Position numbers and translations under genes: made by a program. DNA of 64,000 bases from Thalassia testudinum. Its lineage: Eukaryota > Streptophyta > Magnoliopsida > Alismatales > Hydrocharitaceae. Shown piece after piece: positions 36,100 through 46,717 of this stretch (positions are counted from its first letter, which is position 1; each line of letters begins with the position of its first letter). Below the pieces are notes generated by a model. That model had not been told where the DNA came from. It worked only from the letters and a program-made list of their open reading frames with translations, and did not search any database. The DNA lies in contig JAZHRO010000019.1 of assembly GCA_037157565.1 (NCBI GenBank), positions 60,138,501 through 60,202,500 on the forward strand. The letters run 5' to 3'.

Positions 36100-37250
36100 A
36101 GGAAATAATAGTTCTCCGAAATTAGAGTAGAATTTGAAATCGTCGGAGAACTTGCGAAGATCATGTTCTGAACTTGATTCTAGATCAAAGGTTCCACCAC
36201 AAAAAGGATCAAGATAAGTAGAATCAACAACCTAACTTAGATCTAACCTATTTTCATATTCCGACCTCAACAAGGTGTCCTGATTAGGCATGGGCTTAGG
36301 TTCTTAGCTCCTAGGATAGACCCAATCGAGTCCTAACTTTTCTAACTCCTCGATTTCTGTAGCGTAAATTGGCGTGACTTCTGAAAAATCGATATGTGTG
36401 TCAGAGGAAGTTGGAGAGGTGTATTCATCAAATACAGGCCTAGAATCGTATTTCAAATTCAAAATCTGATTTTCATCATTTTGGGCCTCATGATTATTCC
36501 AAGTAGGCTCGAATCCAGATTCTAGGTTAAGGTAAGGATTGGATCATTAGAATCTAGGTTGGGCTCTACAGGGATGTCAGAATCATTTTCGAGAATCACC
36601 TTAATAGGATAAGGCTCGAAATTTACATTCTCGAGAATGTCTGTGTTAAGCTCATCATCACAGGTGTTAGGGAAATCGGGAACACCTACAATTGGATCCT
36701 CCCCACCCTCATTAAGATCAGGAATGTCAATTGCTATGAAATTTGAATCTGAATTCATTTGGGTTGGGGGTCCACTATAACCTTGATTCTTGAACCTGGG
36801 ATTTGGAAAATGTTGATCTTTAGTGTTGCTTCAAGGTGTCTCATTATCCTTTGACGGGTATTTTTGATTAATTCCTTCATATAATGCATCCAATGCTATA
36901 CCACGTGCCTTCATGAGATCTTGGTGTTTCTCAAAAAGTATGGGGTTTGACCAACATTGTAAATACTCATTGTCATGTAATGTCCTCAATTCGAAATATT
37001 CTCGTAAGAGATTATCCCGGGTTGAACCATGTATCATTTTGGAAAAAATCATCTGAGCATGGTTAAAAATAAATTTTGATGTGACATTAGCCTGAATCTC
37101 CCTAAATGAACTTGAGGATCTAGAATACTCTTCATGATGTTTGTAAGCATCCTCAATCATTTTGTCTTTGATGGTCATTTGGGACACAGGTTTCCTAATC
37201 ACTTTTCCTAACATGTCAGGTTGCATTTTTGAATCAAGTGGTGGAATCAA
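36100..37250 (-). pseudogene. Unrecognised acidic protein of ATH2
   Basis: On the minus strand one reading frame runs from a Met at 37250 through isolated stops (at about 36830, 36520 and 36305) to about 36100, so an ancestral protein of 380 or more residues is likely. The N-terminal 140 residues are mixed, with Lys/Arg/Glu-rich helices (KVIRKPVSQMTIKDKMIEDA, LREYFELRTL). The following part is strongly acidic (IAIDIPDLNEGGEDP, DDELNTDILENVNFEP). I recognise no domain. It occupies the gag position of a pol-less Athila-like element. It may be a diverged gag, an accessory protein or a captured fragment. The acidic frame of ATH0 at 7180-7380 may be a distant relative, but I could not align them. 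Confidence 0.5.
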
Positions 37251-38410
37251 GATGTAGAGTCAAACTTAGGTTAGATTGAAGTTGATCAGATCATATTAGA
37301 AATCCTTGAGAAAATCTAATGTGGTCTCTTTAGGTTAAAAACCTAAGGACCTTCCTGTGTATGCTTTAGAGAAAAGATGAGGGACTGAATGTTATTTGGA
37401 CCCAATTAAGTCACCCAAAGATTTTTGGATGACTAAGATAGTTTTGAGGCGGATGATACCCTTGAATCAGAAATCTGCACACCTGAGAAGTACCTTGGCA
37501 GCCAAGAAGGGAGAGCCCCGCAAAGACCCCTACAAGGTAGACAATCTTCACGGGTTACAGGGTTTCCCCCACCCGACCTGGGTTCCAAGTAGACTGGAAT
37601 GTACGAACTTAAATCCTTAAGTCTACCAATTTTATTCCTAATTTGTGCCTTGGCTTTCACTTGATTAGAAGTTGATTTAACTTGTGACCTAATTTGGAGG
37701 TTGTCTAGCCCACAAAGTAGACCAACGTCACCGACCTGCCCTAAAGATGTTAGAATGAAATCTAGGTCAACACCCAGAAGTCACCCTGAAAGACTTTGAG
37801 TTTATTAGGTCCAAGATTTTAGGGTTCAAGTGAATTTAGAGCCTGATTTTTAGGATTTTTCTTGATTAGATCTTTTCAAACAGGGACTTAGGTAGCACAC
37901 AAATGCGGGAGGGTTTATTCTCTTTATGCAGGTAAATGTGTACTAGCACTTCAATCCCTAATGTTAAAAACCCTAATTTGCTCTATTCCAAGTCCAATTT
38001 GATTTCCAATTGTTCACCTTGGGTTTCAAGCAAGAAGTGTGTTAGCCTAAAGTGATTTACAAATTAAGCATAGTCCTTAATAGGTATAGACAATTTTGGT
38101 AGGGAATTATGAATAGAATAGCCTCAAGCTTCAATCAGTTATGAAAATTTTCGCAAATCAGGAAAACTTGCCTTTAAATGAAAATTTCTATAAAAATAAG
38201 GTAGGTGATTTCTAATTAATTGCTTCCTTTTTATCTTCCCAGGATTAGGAGGTCGATTAGGGAAGATCAGAAAAGTTACCTGCCCTGGAGTGGCTATTTT
38301 GAGTGGAAGATTGCCTTGTGATGTACCTCGCAAAATCACAAGAAACAAATAGGACAAGTTAGTACTCAAATATAATCAGATAAAACAAAGAATAGCGGTG
38401 AATTAGGTGT
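37251..38410 (-). other. ATH2 5' leader
   Basis: This is the stretch between the primer site and the long acidic frame. A short open stretch at 38369-38139 has no recognisable domain, and I see nothing else that I can support. Confidence 0.4.
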
Positions 38411-38434
38411 TGCTCCCCGGCAACAACGCTAAAA
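38411..38434 (-). promoter_or_regulatory. ATH2 primer binding site
   Basis: The minus strand reads TTTTAGCGTTGTTGCCGGGG, then AGCA, directly after the LTR. GTTGCCGGGGA is the core of a common plant gypsy primer site. Confidence 0.75.
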
Positions 38435-41138
38435 TGTTTAAGCGCGAAAGCGATGTTTTGAAATTACTTCGTTGCAATGTAGTCAAAATAGCATGAAAAT
38501 AAATACAATTTATAGTTGAATTTGTGGTCCGAGGTCGAGCAGAGGAAGCAAATAGGAATTTATATACTAATCTCAATTAAAAGTATAAATGAGCACAATG
38601 AATAAGCACAATAATAATATTCAATGAATGCTAGCACAATGAATAAGCACAATAATGATATTCAATGAATGCTAATCTATCATATTAGGTGTTCAATGAA
38701 GTTCAATGTATCTTGGGATAAAAAGAATAGAAAAATCAAAAGTGGTGATCTAAATCACCAACTAAGCCCTCTACATATGCATAAAAAATATCTCAAATAA
38801 ACCAAATCATCCAACAGTAATCAGACGTTTGAATTTGAAATCAGACAACTTGAATGAAGCTTTGCTACAATACTCTAATTTTCTTCTTCTCTTCTAGTTT
38901 GGCTCTTCTTTTCCTTAGCACTTCTTTCTGTTCTTCTTCTCTCGTTCCTCTTCTACCTTAATGACAACCTTCAGCAAGCCTTCCTTAAGGCCTCTCTCTC
39001 TCTTCCTTTCTTCTCAACACCTCTCTTTCTTCTCTTCTTCTTTCAAGCTCTCACGGCTAAGTGTTGGGGGTTTTCTTCTCTGAAGCAAAACCCACCCCTA
39101 CCCTGCTTTCTCTCTCTCTTTCCTCCTCTCCTCTTTCTCTCAGATGGCCGGGTAATCGAGTATGCGGTAACCAGGGTCCAGGGCTGCGGGCGTGGGTCGC
39201 AATCGAGGAGTGAAGGCTAATTAGGTCGGGTCGAGTGCATGTGGGTGAGCGGCAACCTCACCCCCAATGTGTTCTTGAGGTGATAGGCTTTGAACACAAA
39301 AACAATTTATTCGCAGCCAACGCCTCTTAACTTTTCGATGTGGGACTAAATATCCCACCCCTACTGCTCATGCGCAACTGCAGTGAGGCTTCATTCAATT
39401 GGTGCATCAGCTGTGGTTCCTTTCTCAATTGAGGAGCTGGAGCTTGACCTGGGCCTTGTCCGCAGTGCCTAGAGGTGAAACCTGAAGCTTGCATGGCTAG
39501 AACACGACGAACGAGGCCAAAAAGATGACGCGGTGGCGGAGCTCCGATGTAGAACCTGAGAACATGAAATAAGGCCTTGCGGCTGCTTTAGAACATCTCA
39601 GAAGCTTCGCCTAGTCTTGGCGAAGGTGACTGTGGTGTTTACATGGAGGATGGTGGCGTGTAGAGGGAGGTCGGTGATGGAAATGAAGGTGTAGGTGGGT
39701 TGGTCAACGGGTGATTTGGGTGGTCGAGAGCCCCAATAAAGTTAGGGCTTTTGGTCGTGGGCGCACGACAGTGGTGTAGAAGTGGTGGTGAGTTGTTTGG
39801 TGGGTTGTGGAGGTGGGGCGGACTCGTCGGAGGTGTGCAGGAGGTGAGGGAGATGATGGATGGTGGTTAGGTCGAGGGTTGATTGAAAGTTTTGAGGAGA
39901 AAAGAATCTAGGGACCTAACTAAACCTAATTGACCTAATTTAATTGGACGAAAGGGAGGAAAGGGCACCTGTTGTGGCTCATCGGTGTCATGGAAGAGAA
40001 GTCTCCTGAGAGAGGGATGACTGCAAAGAATGGGGAGGGCAACCCTCGCTTTGACTGGCGAGGCGCGGAGGAAGATGTGGAAGATGATGGGCAGGCCAAT
40101 TTGGTCGTTGGCTGCCCTTAGGAAGACGGAGGAGGAGGACTGCCGAAGTTTGGTCGGAGAGGGGCCGGAGATAGGGTTTGGAAGGGATTTTTGGCCCAAA
40201 ACCTTGCTAAGGATGTAAGGTTTGCAATGTGGGTTCTTTTCTAGGCCATAAGGACGAGCTTCAAGCTTGGAAACAAGCTTGAAAGCTCGAAAATTAGGGG
40301 ATTAGGTTTTAGAATTTCCAAGAGTTCTCGTGAACTCTTAGATGATTTAGGCAAGTCATGGAAGAACTTAGATAGAAGGGGATCTCCTCAGGAGTCTCCC
40401 TTATAATTTTGGAAGGGTGTCTCCGTGAAATCAGGGAGATCTTCCTAACTGAAGATCAGCTCTATGTGGGTTCACACAGCCATGGCAGCAGGGACCTACG
40501 TGTGAAGAAGACAACGAAGTTAGGGGGGTATTTGTAAGGATTTCAAAAGTTAGGGGCCATTATGTGATAAAAAGAGTCTGTTTGGACTAAAATGCAAACT
40601 AGGTCAAGATGATCTCTAATTAGGCCCAAATTTTGATAAAAACCTAATTTGGACCCATGAAATCTAATGGTGAAGTTAGATTTAATTTTTGGCCAAGTTG
40701 ACTAGGTAAATTATGCAGAAGCTCAAATTAGGGTAACTTTTTGTTTGTGACTCTATTTCAGGCTAAAATAGGTGCTAATGGTCAAATCAAAGATACTAAA
40801 CTCTATAGAATATTTTTCTATGAATTTTAGAGGGTTTAGGTGAATTTTATCCTGACTAGAACCTCAGTTAATTAAGCGGGTCTGTTTTTAGGATTTCAGA
40901 TGTCATTTAATTCTCAAAATACGTGAAAACCCATTTTTGTTTGCACGAATCCAATTATTAATTAACCCCTGAGAAATCCCGTGATTGTTCTGCATTTAGG
41001 ATATTCTATGAAAATTGCAATTTTACCCCTATTTTAGTGCATTTCTCTCAGAATGGATATGCAATGAATTGCGATCTTCTGGCGGTTATTGATTGTCTAA
41101 TTAAAGTTAGATATGGCTGATAATGATATTATCATCAA
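38435..41138 (-). repeat. ATH2 5' LTR
   Basis: It starts TGTTTAAGCGCG and ends TTATCATCA. A 41-base tandem duplication (38593-38633 and 38634-38674) is present here but not in the other copy. Its TATA box is mutated, TAGAAAAG for TATAAAAG near 40236. Confidence 0.88.
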
Positions 41139-41143
41139 CCACA

Positions 41144-42460
41144 TATCCAGACTTCACCCGGAACACATTAGACCCTCATTACACTTAAATGACACATTCC
41201 CTGGTGAACAACTTCTTACTGTGCATGGAAGGAGTCTACCCTAGTATGTGGACTTAGTCAACTATTTAGTGGTAGGGCAGACTTTGCATGGCTGGTCTAG
41301 ACAGCAGCAGGATAAGTTCTTGGCTGAGGCCAAGCATTATTTTTGCGATGATCCTATGCTGTTTAGACTTTGTGCTGACCAAATCATTAGGAGGTGTAGT
41401 CTTAAAGAGGAAGTTCAAAGTGTGCTATCCTTCTGTCATGACCAAGCCTGTGGTGGCCACTTCTCTAGGAAGCATACGGGTGCAAAAGTTTTGCAGTCCG
41501 ATTTTTACTGGCCATGTTTATTCAAGGATGCACACGACTTTGCGAAGACTTGCACTAGGTGCCAGACATTAAGGACTATAACCAGAAAAGATATGATGCC
41601 TCTGCAACCCATCCTAATCATCGAAATTTTCGATGTCTGGGGCATCAATTTTATGGGTCCCTTCCTAGCATCAAACGGTTTCGAGTATATACTAGTCTTA
41701 GTGGACTACGTCTCGAAATGGATTGAAGTCGTACCTACCCGAAAATCTGATCATAAGGCTATCATGGACTTTGTTAAGAAAAATATCTTTTCCTGGTTTG
41801 GATACCGAAAGCCATGATCAGTGATGGTGGGAGTCACTTCATTAATACCCAATTTCGTGCCCTACTTAAGAAATACGGGGTCACTCACCGCATTGCCACC
41901 CCATATCAACCGCAAACAAATGGGCAAACTGAGGTCTCAAATAGGCAGATTAAAAATATTCTGCAAAAGACTATGAGACTTGACCGGAAGGATTGGTCCA
42001 CACGATTGGACGATGCCCTTTGGGCATACAGGATTGCTTTTAAAACCCCGATAGGCATGTCACCTTATCGATTGGTCTTTGGCAAAGCTTGCCACCTTCC
42101 GGTCGAGTTGGAGCATCGGGCATACTGGGTTGTTAAGCAATGCAATATGGATTCCTAGATGGCCAGAACTCAAAGGAAGCTACAACATTCCGAGATCGAG
42201 GAAATCTGTCGGGACGCTTACGTGAACAATAAACTTTATAAGGAGAAGATGAAAGCCATCCACGACAAACACATTAATAGAAAAACCTTCGAGTTGAATT
42301 AGCAAGTCTGGCTTTTTGATGCAAGACTTAAGCTCTTTCCTGGGAAATTGAGATCTAAGTGGACGAAACCGTATTAAGTGGTAAGACCTTATCCCAACAG
42401 GGCGATTGAAATTACTAATCCCAAGACTGGGCAAACCTTCACTGTTAATGGTCAATGACT
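41144..42460 (+). pseudogene. ATH1 integrase
   Basis: The frame continues the RNase H end cut at 18396. The zinc finger has FCHDQACGGHFS and CTRCQT, so all four ligands are present. The core starts with VWGINFMGPF, where the first catalytic Asp is replaced by Asn. The second Asp (MISDGGSHF) and the Glu ([11 protein letters not shown]) are present. [25 protein letters not shown] follows, with a C-terminal part ending near GQTFTVNGQ (42455). A one-base frameshift near 41805 and stops near 41243, 42157, 42300 and 42376 break it. Integrase would insert the DNA copy into the genome; this copy is dead. Confidence 0.9.
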
Positions 42461-43926
42461 AAAATACTTGCCCAGATCCCCCCGAAGGAAGTTGTGACCC
42501 TCATTGAGGGTTAAACTGGAACTGCGCCCAGTTGGAGACACAAAACTCAGTGCTTCCTGGGAGGCAACCCAGAGGTTTCAAGCTGACCAAATTCACGATT
42601 ACAACTCAGGTGATTTCTTTCCTTACTCCCTTGCATACATTTATTTTTCCAATGAGGATATTGTCTAACTTAGGCATGGGGAGGTGGTAATTCTCAGGAT
42701 CTAAGTACAAATTGTCAGCTTGAACTAATTTTATTTCTTTTAATTAAAAATAATAATAACAATAATAAAATTAGGAAAAGAAAGCTTAGGTATTAGAAAC
42801 TTGCCGACTTTAGGAAATGATACGTTAGTGACCTAATCGCTTAGACCCTTCAAGTCTTCGGACTTAATCAGTCTGGGTGTCCACTAAAATGTGGACTTAG
42901 TCTCGAGTTCTCTCCACCGTAATTTATTTTAATCTGATCGATAATGTAGCGTGATAAGTATATGACTTATCAACCCGCCCTCTGATTTGAGGGAATTTTT
43001 AGTCTAAGCATCTACACATGTTTTGCATTGACTCACTCATCGGCGGTTCTAATGGAAATTGGGTAGCTAATGAACCTTCTAGGGTGGTATGGCTAGCAAG
43101 TTATCGTGGGTAACAACCCATTGGCAGGTTGTCCAGAGCCCAGCCACAGGACCATTCTCTTTCACTACTGCCTTTAGGTAAATCTTAGATCAGGAAAGCC
43201 ACCTACTTAAAAAATAATAATAATAAATAAATAAATAAGGAAAATAGAAAAGGAGAAAAGAAAAAAGAAATAAGCCACACTTTACCGCACGAGTATGGCT
43301 AGCAAGTTGTCGTGGGTAACAGCCCATTGGCCGGTTGTCCAGATCCCATCTCAAAAAATGCACAAGAATTCCAAAACACTTAAGGAAGAAGTAGGGAAGT
43401 AGTATAATCCGGGGAGATATACACTGAGTTCGCTTTTGTGTTGACCCCACAAAAATAAAAAGTAGGAAAAAAGCTATCGGTCAGATGATACACCTTTAGG
43501 CAACATTTTTCTTTCGGGTCACCTAGGGGCATAGAAACCTGAAGTCCGTTTTAATTACCGTTGAGTGAGTCTATCACTTTTATAATAAGATGCTTAGTAC
43601 TAAGAATCCTTTTCGAGTCTTGGGTGGATTGGGTAGTCGTAAAAAGATACCCCAAAATCCTAACACCAAAAATTTGAAAAAATTAGAAAATATGAAAAAG
43701 AAAAAAAATGTATTTGCTTCTATATAGAATAAGGTGAGGACTCGACTGGTCGGCATTTTGGCAGGCAACTCGGGCATTGTTGAGTCTTAGCAAATTAGGT
43801 TCTTAGTATAAATTTCCTCTTATTGACAAGCAACTTCTACCTAAGTAATCAATTCCTAGTTTTATTTTGTAAATAGCATTTAGGTTAAACCTTGCTAGGG
43901 ACTAGCAAGTGGTGGGCAAGGGCGTA
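42461..43926 (+). other. ATH1 noncoding 3' region, internal motif and polypurine tract
   Basis: CCTGGGAGGCAACCCAG lies at about 42558. The internal motif CAATGAGGATATTGTC and an AGGCATGGGGAGGTGG tract are at 42651-42692. Two copies of a GGCTAGCAAGTTGTCGTGGG-type motif lie at 43088-43137 and 43293-43342. A terminal tract (CTAGCAAGTGGTGGGCAAGG, then GCGTA) runs directly into the LTR at 43927. No gene is seen. Confidence 0.75.
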
Positions 43927-45382
43927 TGATGACTCTACAATTATTAATGTTAATATCATCAATTAGAGTCAATTTCGAGGGTACTTGTGCGAGAATGACA
44001 TTTTATAATGGGCTTGGGAGCATTGCATGCATATTGCATGATCTTTACATTTTAATTGCTTAGAATTAATGTTTAATGACCTTGTATGCAAGTGCATTTT
44101 GAAATAAGTCCCAGATGAGCAATCGGACCGTACAGATGGATCCGGATTGACGAATGGAGTCCAACGGACTCAAAATCTCCTCGATCTGACCTCTGTAGCT
44201 CTCACATCAAGCCCAAGAAGTCTTGACCATTGATCTAATGATCAACGGTCCTCAATGCACCACGCGATGCTCATCTACGCCCCATCCTCATGCCTCACAT
44301 CTGATGAAGCTAACTCCAGCAACGTCTCTCCACCGTCAGATGAAGATCCATCGGGCGACATCGCAAGCATCCGTGAGACCATCCATGTAGATGGTACAAC
44401 GGTCAGCGCCTCGACCCACACACAGAGGATGCGCGATTGAGACGCACCGCAGCGCAAAATTTGAAGGCGCGAGCTGCGGTGAATTTGGACTGCCTAATCA
44501 CCATCGAGCGGCAGAGACATCGGCTACGTGGATCATCTAGAAGCGCACGATGTGAGCACGCGAGATCTGACGCACAATCGCACGCCAAATTTGACACGTG
44601 CTCGTTTAAGACGACTGAACGCACCCTTCGCCATCCGATCGCAAAGAGGCGCAAAGGGTTGCATTCAAATCTTGTGAAGGCGCGATCAGAGCGATGACAG
44701 CCATGTGATGAGGATCTAACGGTTGCGGTGGCTCGTGCACTGTGTGCACATGGAGGTAGCTGTGCATGCATTGAAGGAGCGAAAGCAGGGGCTAGGGTGA
44801 CGCTTGCGGCAGGTCTATAGCAACATTTCGAATGTCGCTATTGACCTGGTGACAAATTTGAGCCCTCTCCTCAACTATAAGAAGGGACCTATCCCTCCCA
44901 TTTGCACCAAGCTTACACCCAAGAGATACCACCACCTTCTAGAGCTCCAAGCAAGGTCTTGAAGTCACTGAGCCACTGACGGAAGCTCCTCCACTGCCGT
45001 CACTACCTCGACGTCGTCTTCATCCTTGTTCTTAGTTTTATTTTATTTTATAGTGTAGTTTATGTCTTTTATTTCGTTAAGAATTCATCTATATTGTATT
45101 GATTACAACATTTGATGATATATTTTTGATACATTATTCTTATCTTGATCATGGATTTCTAACTTTCTCTCTCTCCCCCCCTTTATCTCTCTCCCTCTCT
45201 CTCTTTTTCAAATCAGTTTTCAAGTGAACAAACGACATATTTTTGTGATACAAAAGCGACTAAGTGATTTCTATTATTGCCTCCTTGTGTTTGACACTCG
45301 GACTCACATCCGACTATTTAAAATTGACATCGTAAACGTGCTACAACAAACGTTTTTACATAAATACGTTTCGCGATGATCA
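43927..45382 (+). repeat. ATH1 3' LTR
   Basis: It starts TGATGACTCTAC after the polypurine tract and ends GCGATGATCA before GGTAC, where copia gag resumes. An ACTATAAGAAG promoter box is near 44875. The partner 5' LTR was lost in the deletion at 15105. CpG density is moderate at 44250-44800. Confidence 0.8.
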
Positions 45383-45387
45383 GGTAC

Positions 45388-46240
45388 CGAAGCCAAATTT
45401 ATTTATGAACAAACCAAACTTAGAGTCGTTCCTTTCTTAGTACTCCATGTGTGATAATTGGTACAGTGCTTCTTCTGGTGCTCCTCAGCTCCACAAAAGA
45501 AGCATCCTGATTTGAAAGACTCTACAACCTTCCCCTTCTGCTTCTTTTATGAAGCTGTATTTGCAGCTTCTATAGCCCTTTTTTTAGCCTTGCCTTTTCC
45601 TTTAGAGGAAGAGGCAACATTAGCACTTTCTATCCTATCTTGCTTCATTCTCTCCTCCTCTTGAATGCAGTGTGAGATGAGCTCATTCAGAGACCAAGTC
45701 TCTTGCTGGTAGTTATGGTTCACCTTGAACTGGTTAAATGCAGGAGGAAGAGATATTAAGACCAAATACACTAATAGATCTTCAGAAAGATCTAGCTTAA
45801 GTGCTTTCGACTTTGAAGCAACATGGGACATCTGCATAATATATTCTCTAATGTTATTCTTCCCCTTCTACTTCATTGAAATTAGATTAGCCAAGAGTGT
45901 ACTGATTTCTACCTTTTCATTCTTGGCAAATCTCTTTTAAATTTCAGCTAAAAATTCTTTGGCAGTGGCTATATCACTGGACATAGTGCCCCTAAAAGCC
46001 TTAGGTATGGCCCTCTTCATAATCATCATAGAGATTCGGTTAAATCTCTCCCACCTTTCCTTTTCTCACTTTTGATCAAGAGTACTAGCATCTGTAAGGA
46101 TAGGAGAGTCTTTCCTAATTGCTAGATCAAGGTCCATTACACCTAAGACTATCAGTAGGTTTTCCTCCCAGGACTTAAAGTTTGAGTCACTCAACATAGT
46201 AATTGAATTGAGGGTGGCGGTAATGTTGGCATAAAATATT
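45388..46240 (-). pseudogene. COP1 gag
   Basis: On the minus strand the copia gag domain reads TMLSDSNFKSWEENLLIVLG, then LAIRKDSPIL, IREYIMQMSHVASKSKALKL and a UBN2-type stretch SLPPAFNQFKVNHN. The tail EEERMKQDRIESANVASSSK leads to a CCHC zinc knuckle, CFFCGAEEHQKKHC (about 45510-45470). Beyond it LASVP, the lead-in to the protease, stops at the ATH1 LTR edge (45383). Stops near 46060, 45938 and 45868 and one at about 45545 disable it. Confidence 0.87.
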
Positions 46241-46699
46241 TCTGAAATAAAATGCAGATAGACATAAGATTAAACTCCTTTAAAACATAAGGTGTCTAAT
46301 TAATTTTAATGGCCCGATCACATGTCATAGTTAACTCTATCAAGAGTCTCATCTTTGGACAAAAGATTGATTTGTAATTAAAGACATGGTGTGGTATGTA
46401 ATGACTGTTGGTTCAAATCCAAGTCAGTCATGAACCTTCCTTTGGGCTGATTCAATGACTACCTAATAACCAACACACCATTACTCCCATGCAAATGAGT
46501 GAAAGTACGAGTATGCACTTTCCTTTGGGCCAGTGCACACCCACCTACTAATACCCATTCATTCTTTTATTATTCATGGATAAGCTCAATATTCACAGGA
46601 GAGCTCACTTTGGCGAGATGCTGCTTCGACTGGGTTACCCTAGAATAATATATTTTATTAATTAGACTAGGTTTAATTACACTAAGTAGAGAGTGGGCT
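46241..46699 (-). other. COP1 5' leader
   Basis: This is the untranslated stretch between the primer site and gag. No other feature is seen. Confidence 0.6.
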
Positions 46700-46712
46700 G
46701 GCTCTAATACCA
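46700..46712 (-). promoter_or_regulatory. COP1 primer binding site
   Basis: The minus strand reads TGGTATTAGAGCC five bases after the LTR end. It matches the initiator tRNA-Met primer site TGGTATCAGAGC used by plant copia elements, with one change. Confidence 0.9.
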
Positions 46713-46717
46713 CTTAT

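Larger units (their letters stand above)
18397..41138 (-). mobile_element. ATH2: pol-less Athila-like retrotransposon, interrupted by ATH3
   Basis: The LTRs are 18397-21075 and 38435-41138. The target duplication is ATCAC (18392-18396) versus ACCAC (41139-41143), one mismatch, and the ATH1 reading frame resumes across it (GATCAC to ATATCC). On the minus strand a primer site (38434-38411), an unrecognised protein (37250-36522 and beyond), the GAGGACATTGC motif with purine tract (35273-35241), noncoding DNA to 34063, then, after ATH3, 21233-21076 and the terminal polypurine tract. With ATH3 removed it has about 4.5 kb of internal sequence and no protease, polymerase or integrase, so it is non-autonomous. 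Confidence 0.85.
15106..45382 (+). mobile_element. ATH1: Athila-type gypsy retrotransposon, 5' end deleted, interrupted by ATH2
   Basis: On the plus strand the order is gag C-terminal part, protease, reverse transcriptase, RNase H (15107-18396), then after the ATH2 insertion integrase (41144-42460), a noncoding 3' region and the 3' LTR (43927-45382). The motifs FDLGASINLI, VFMDDFSMFG and FLGHAGFYRRFIKDF place it in the Athila lineage of Ty3/gypsy. The 5' LTR, primer site and N-terminal gag are absent. One deletion that also removed COP1 pol explains this. GGTAC at 45383-45387 would be the right copy of its target duplication. Confidence 0.88.
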
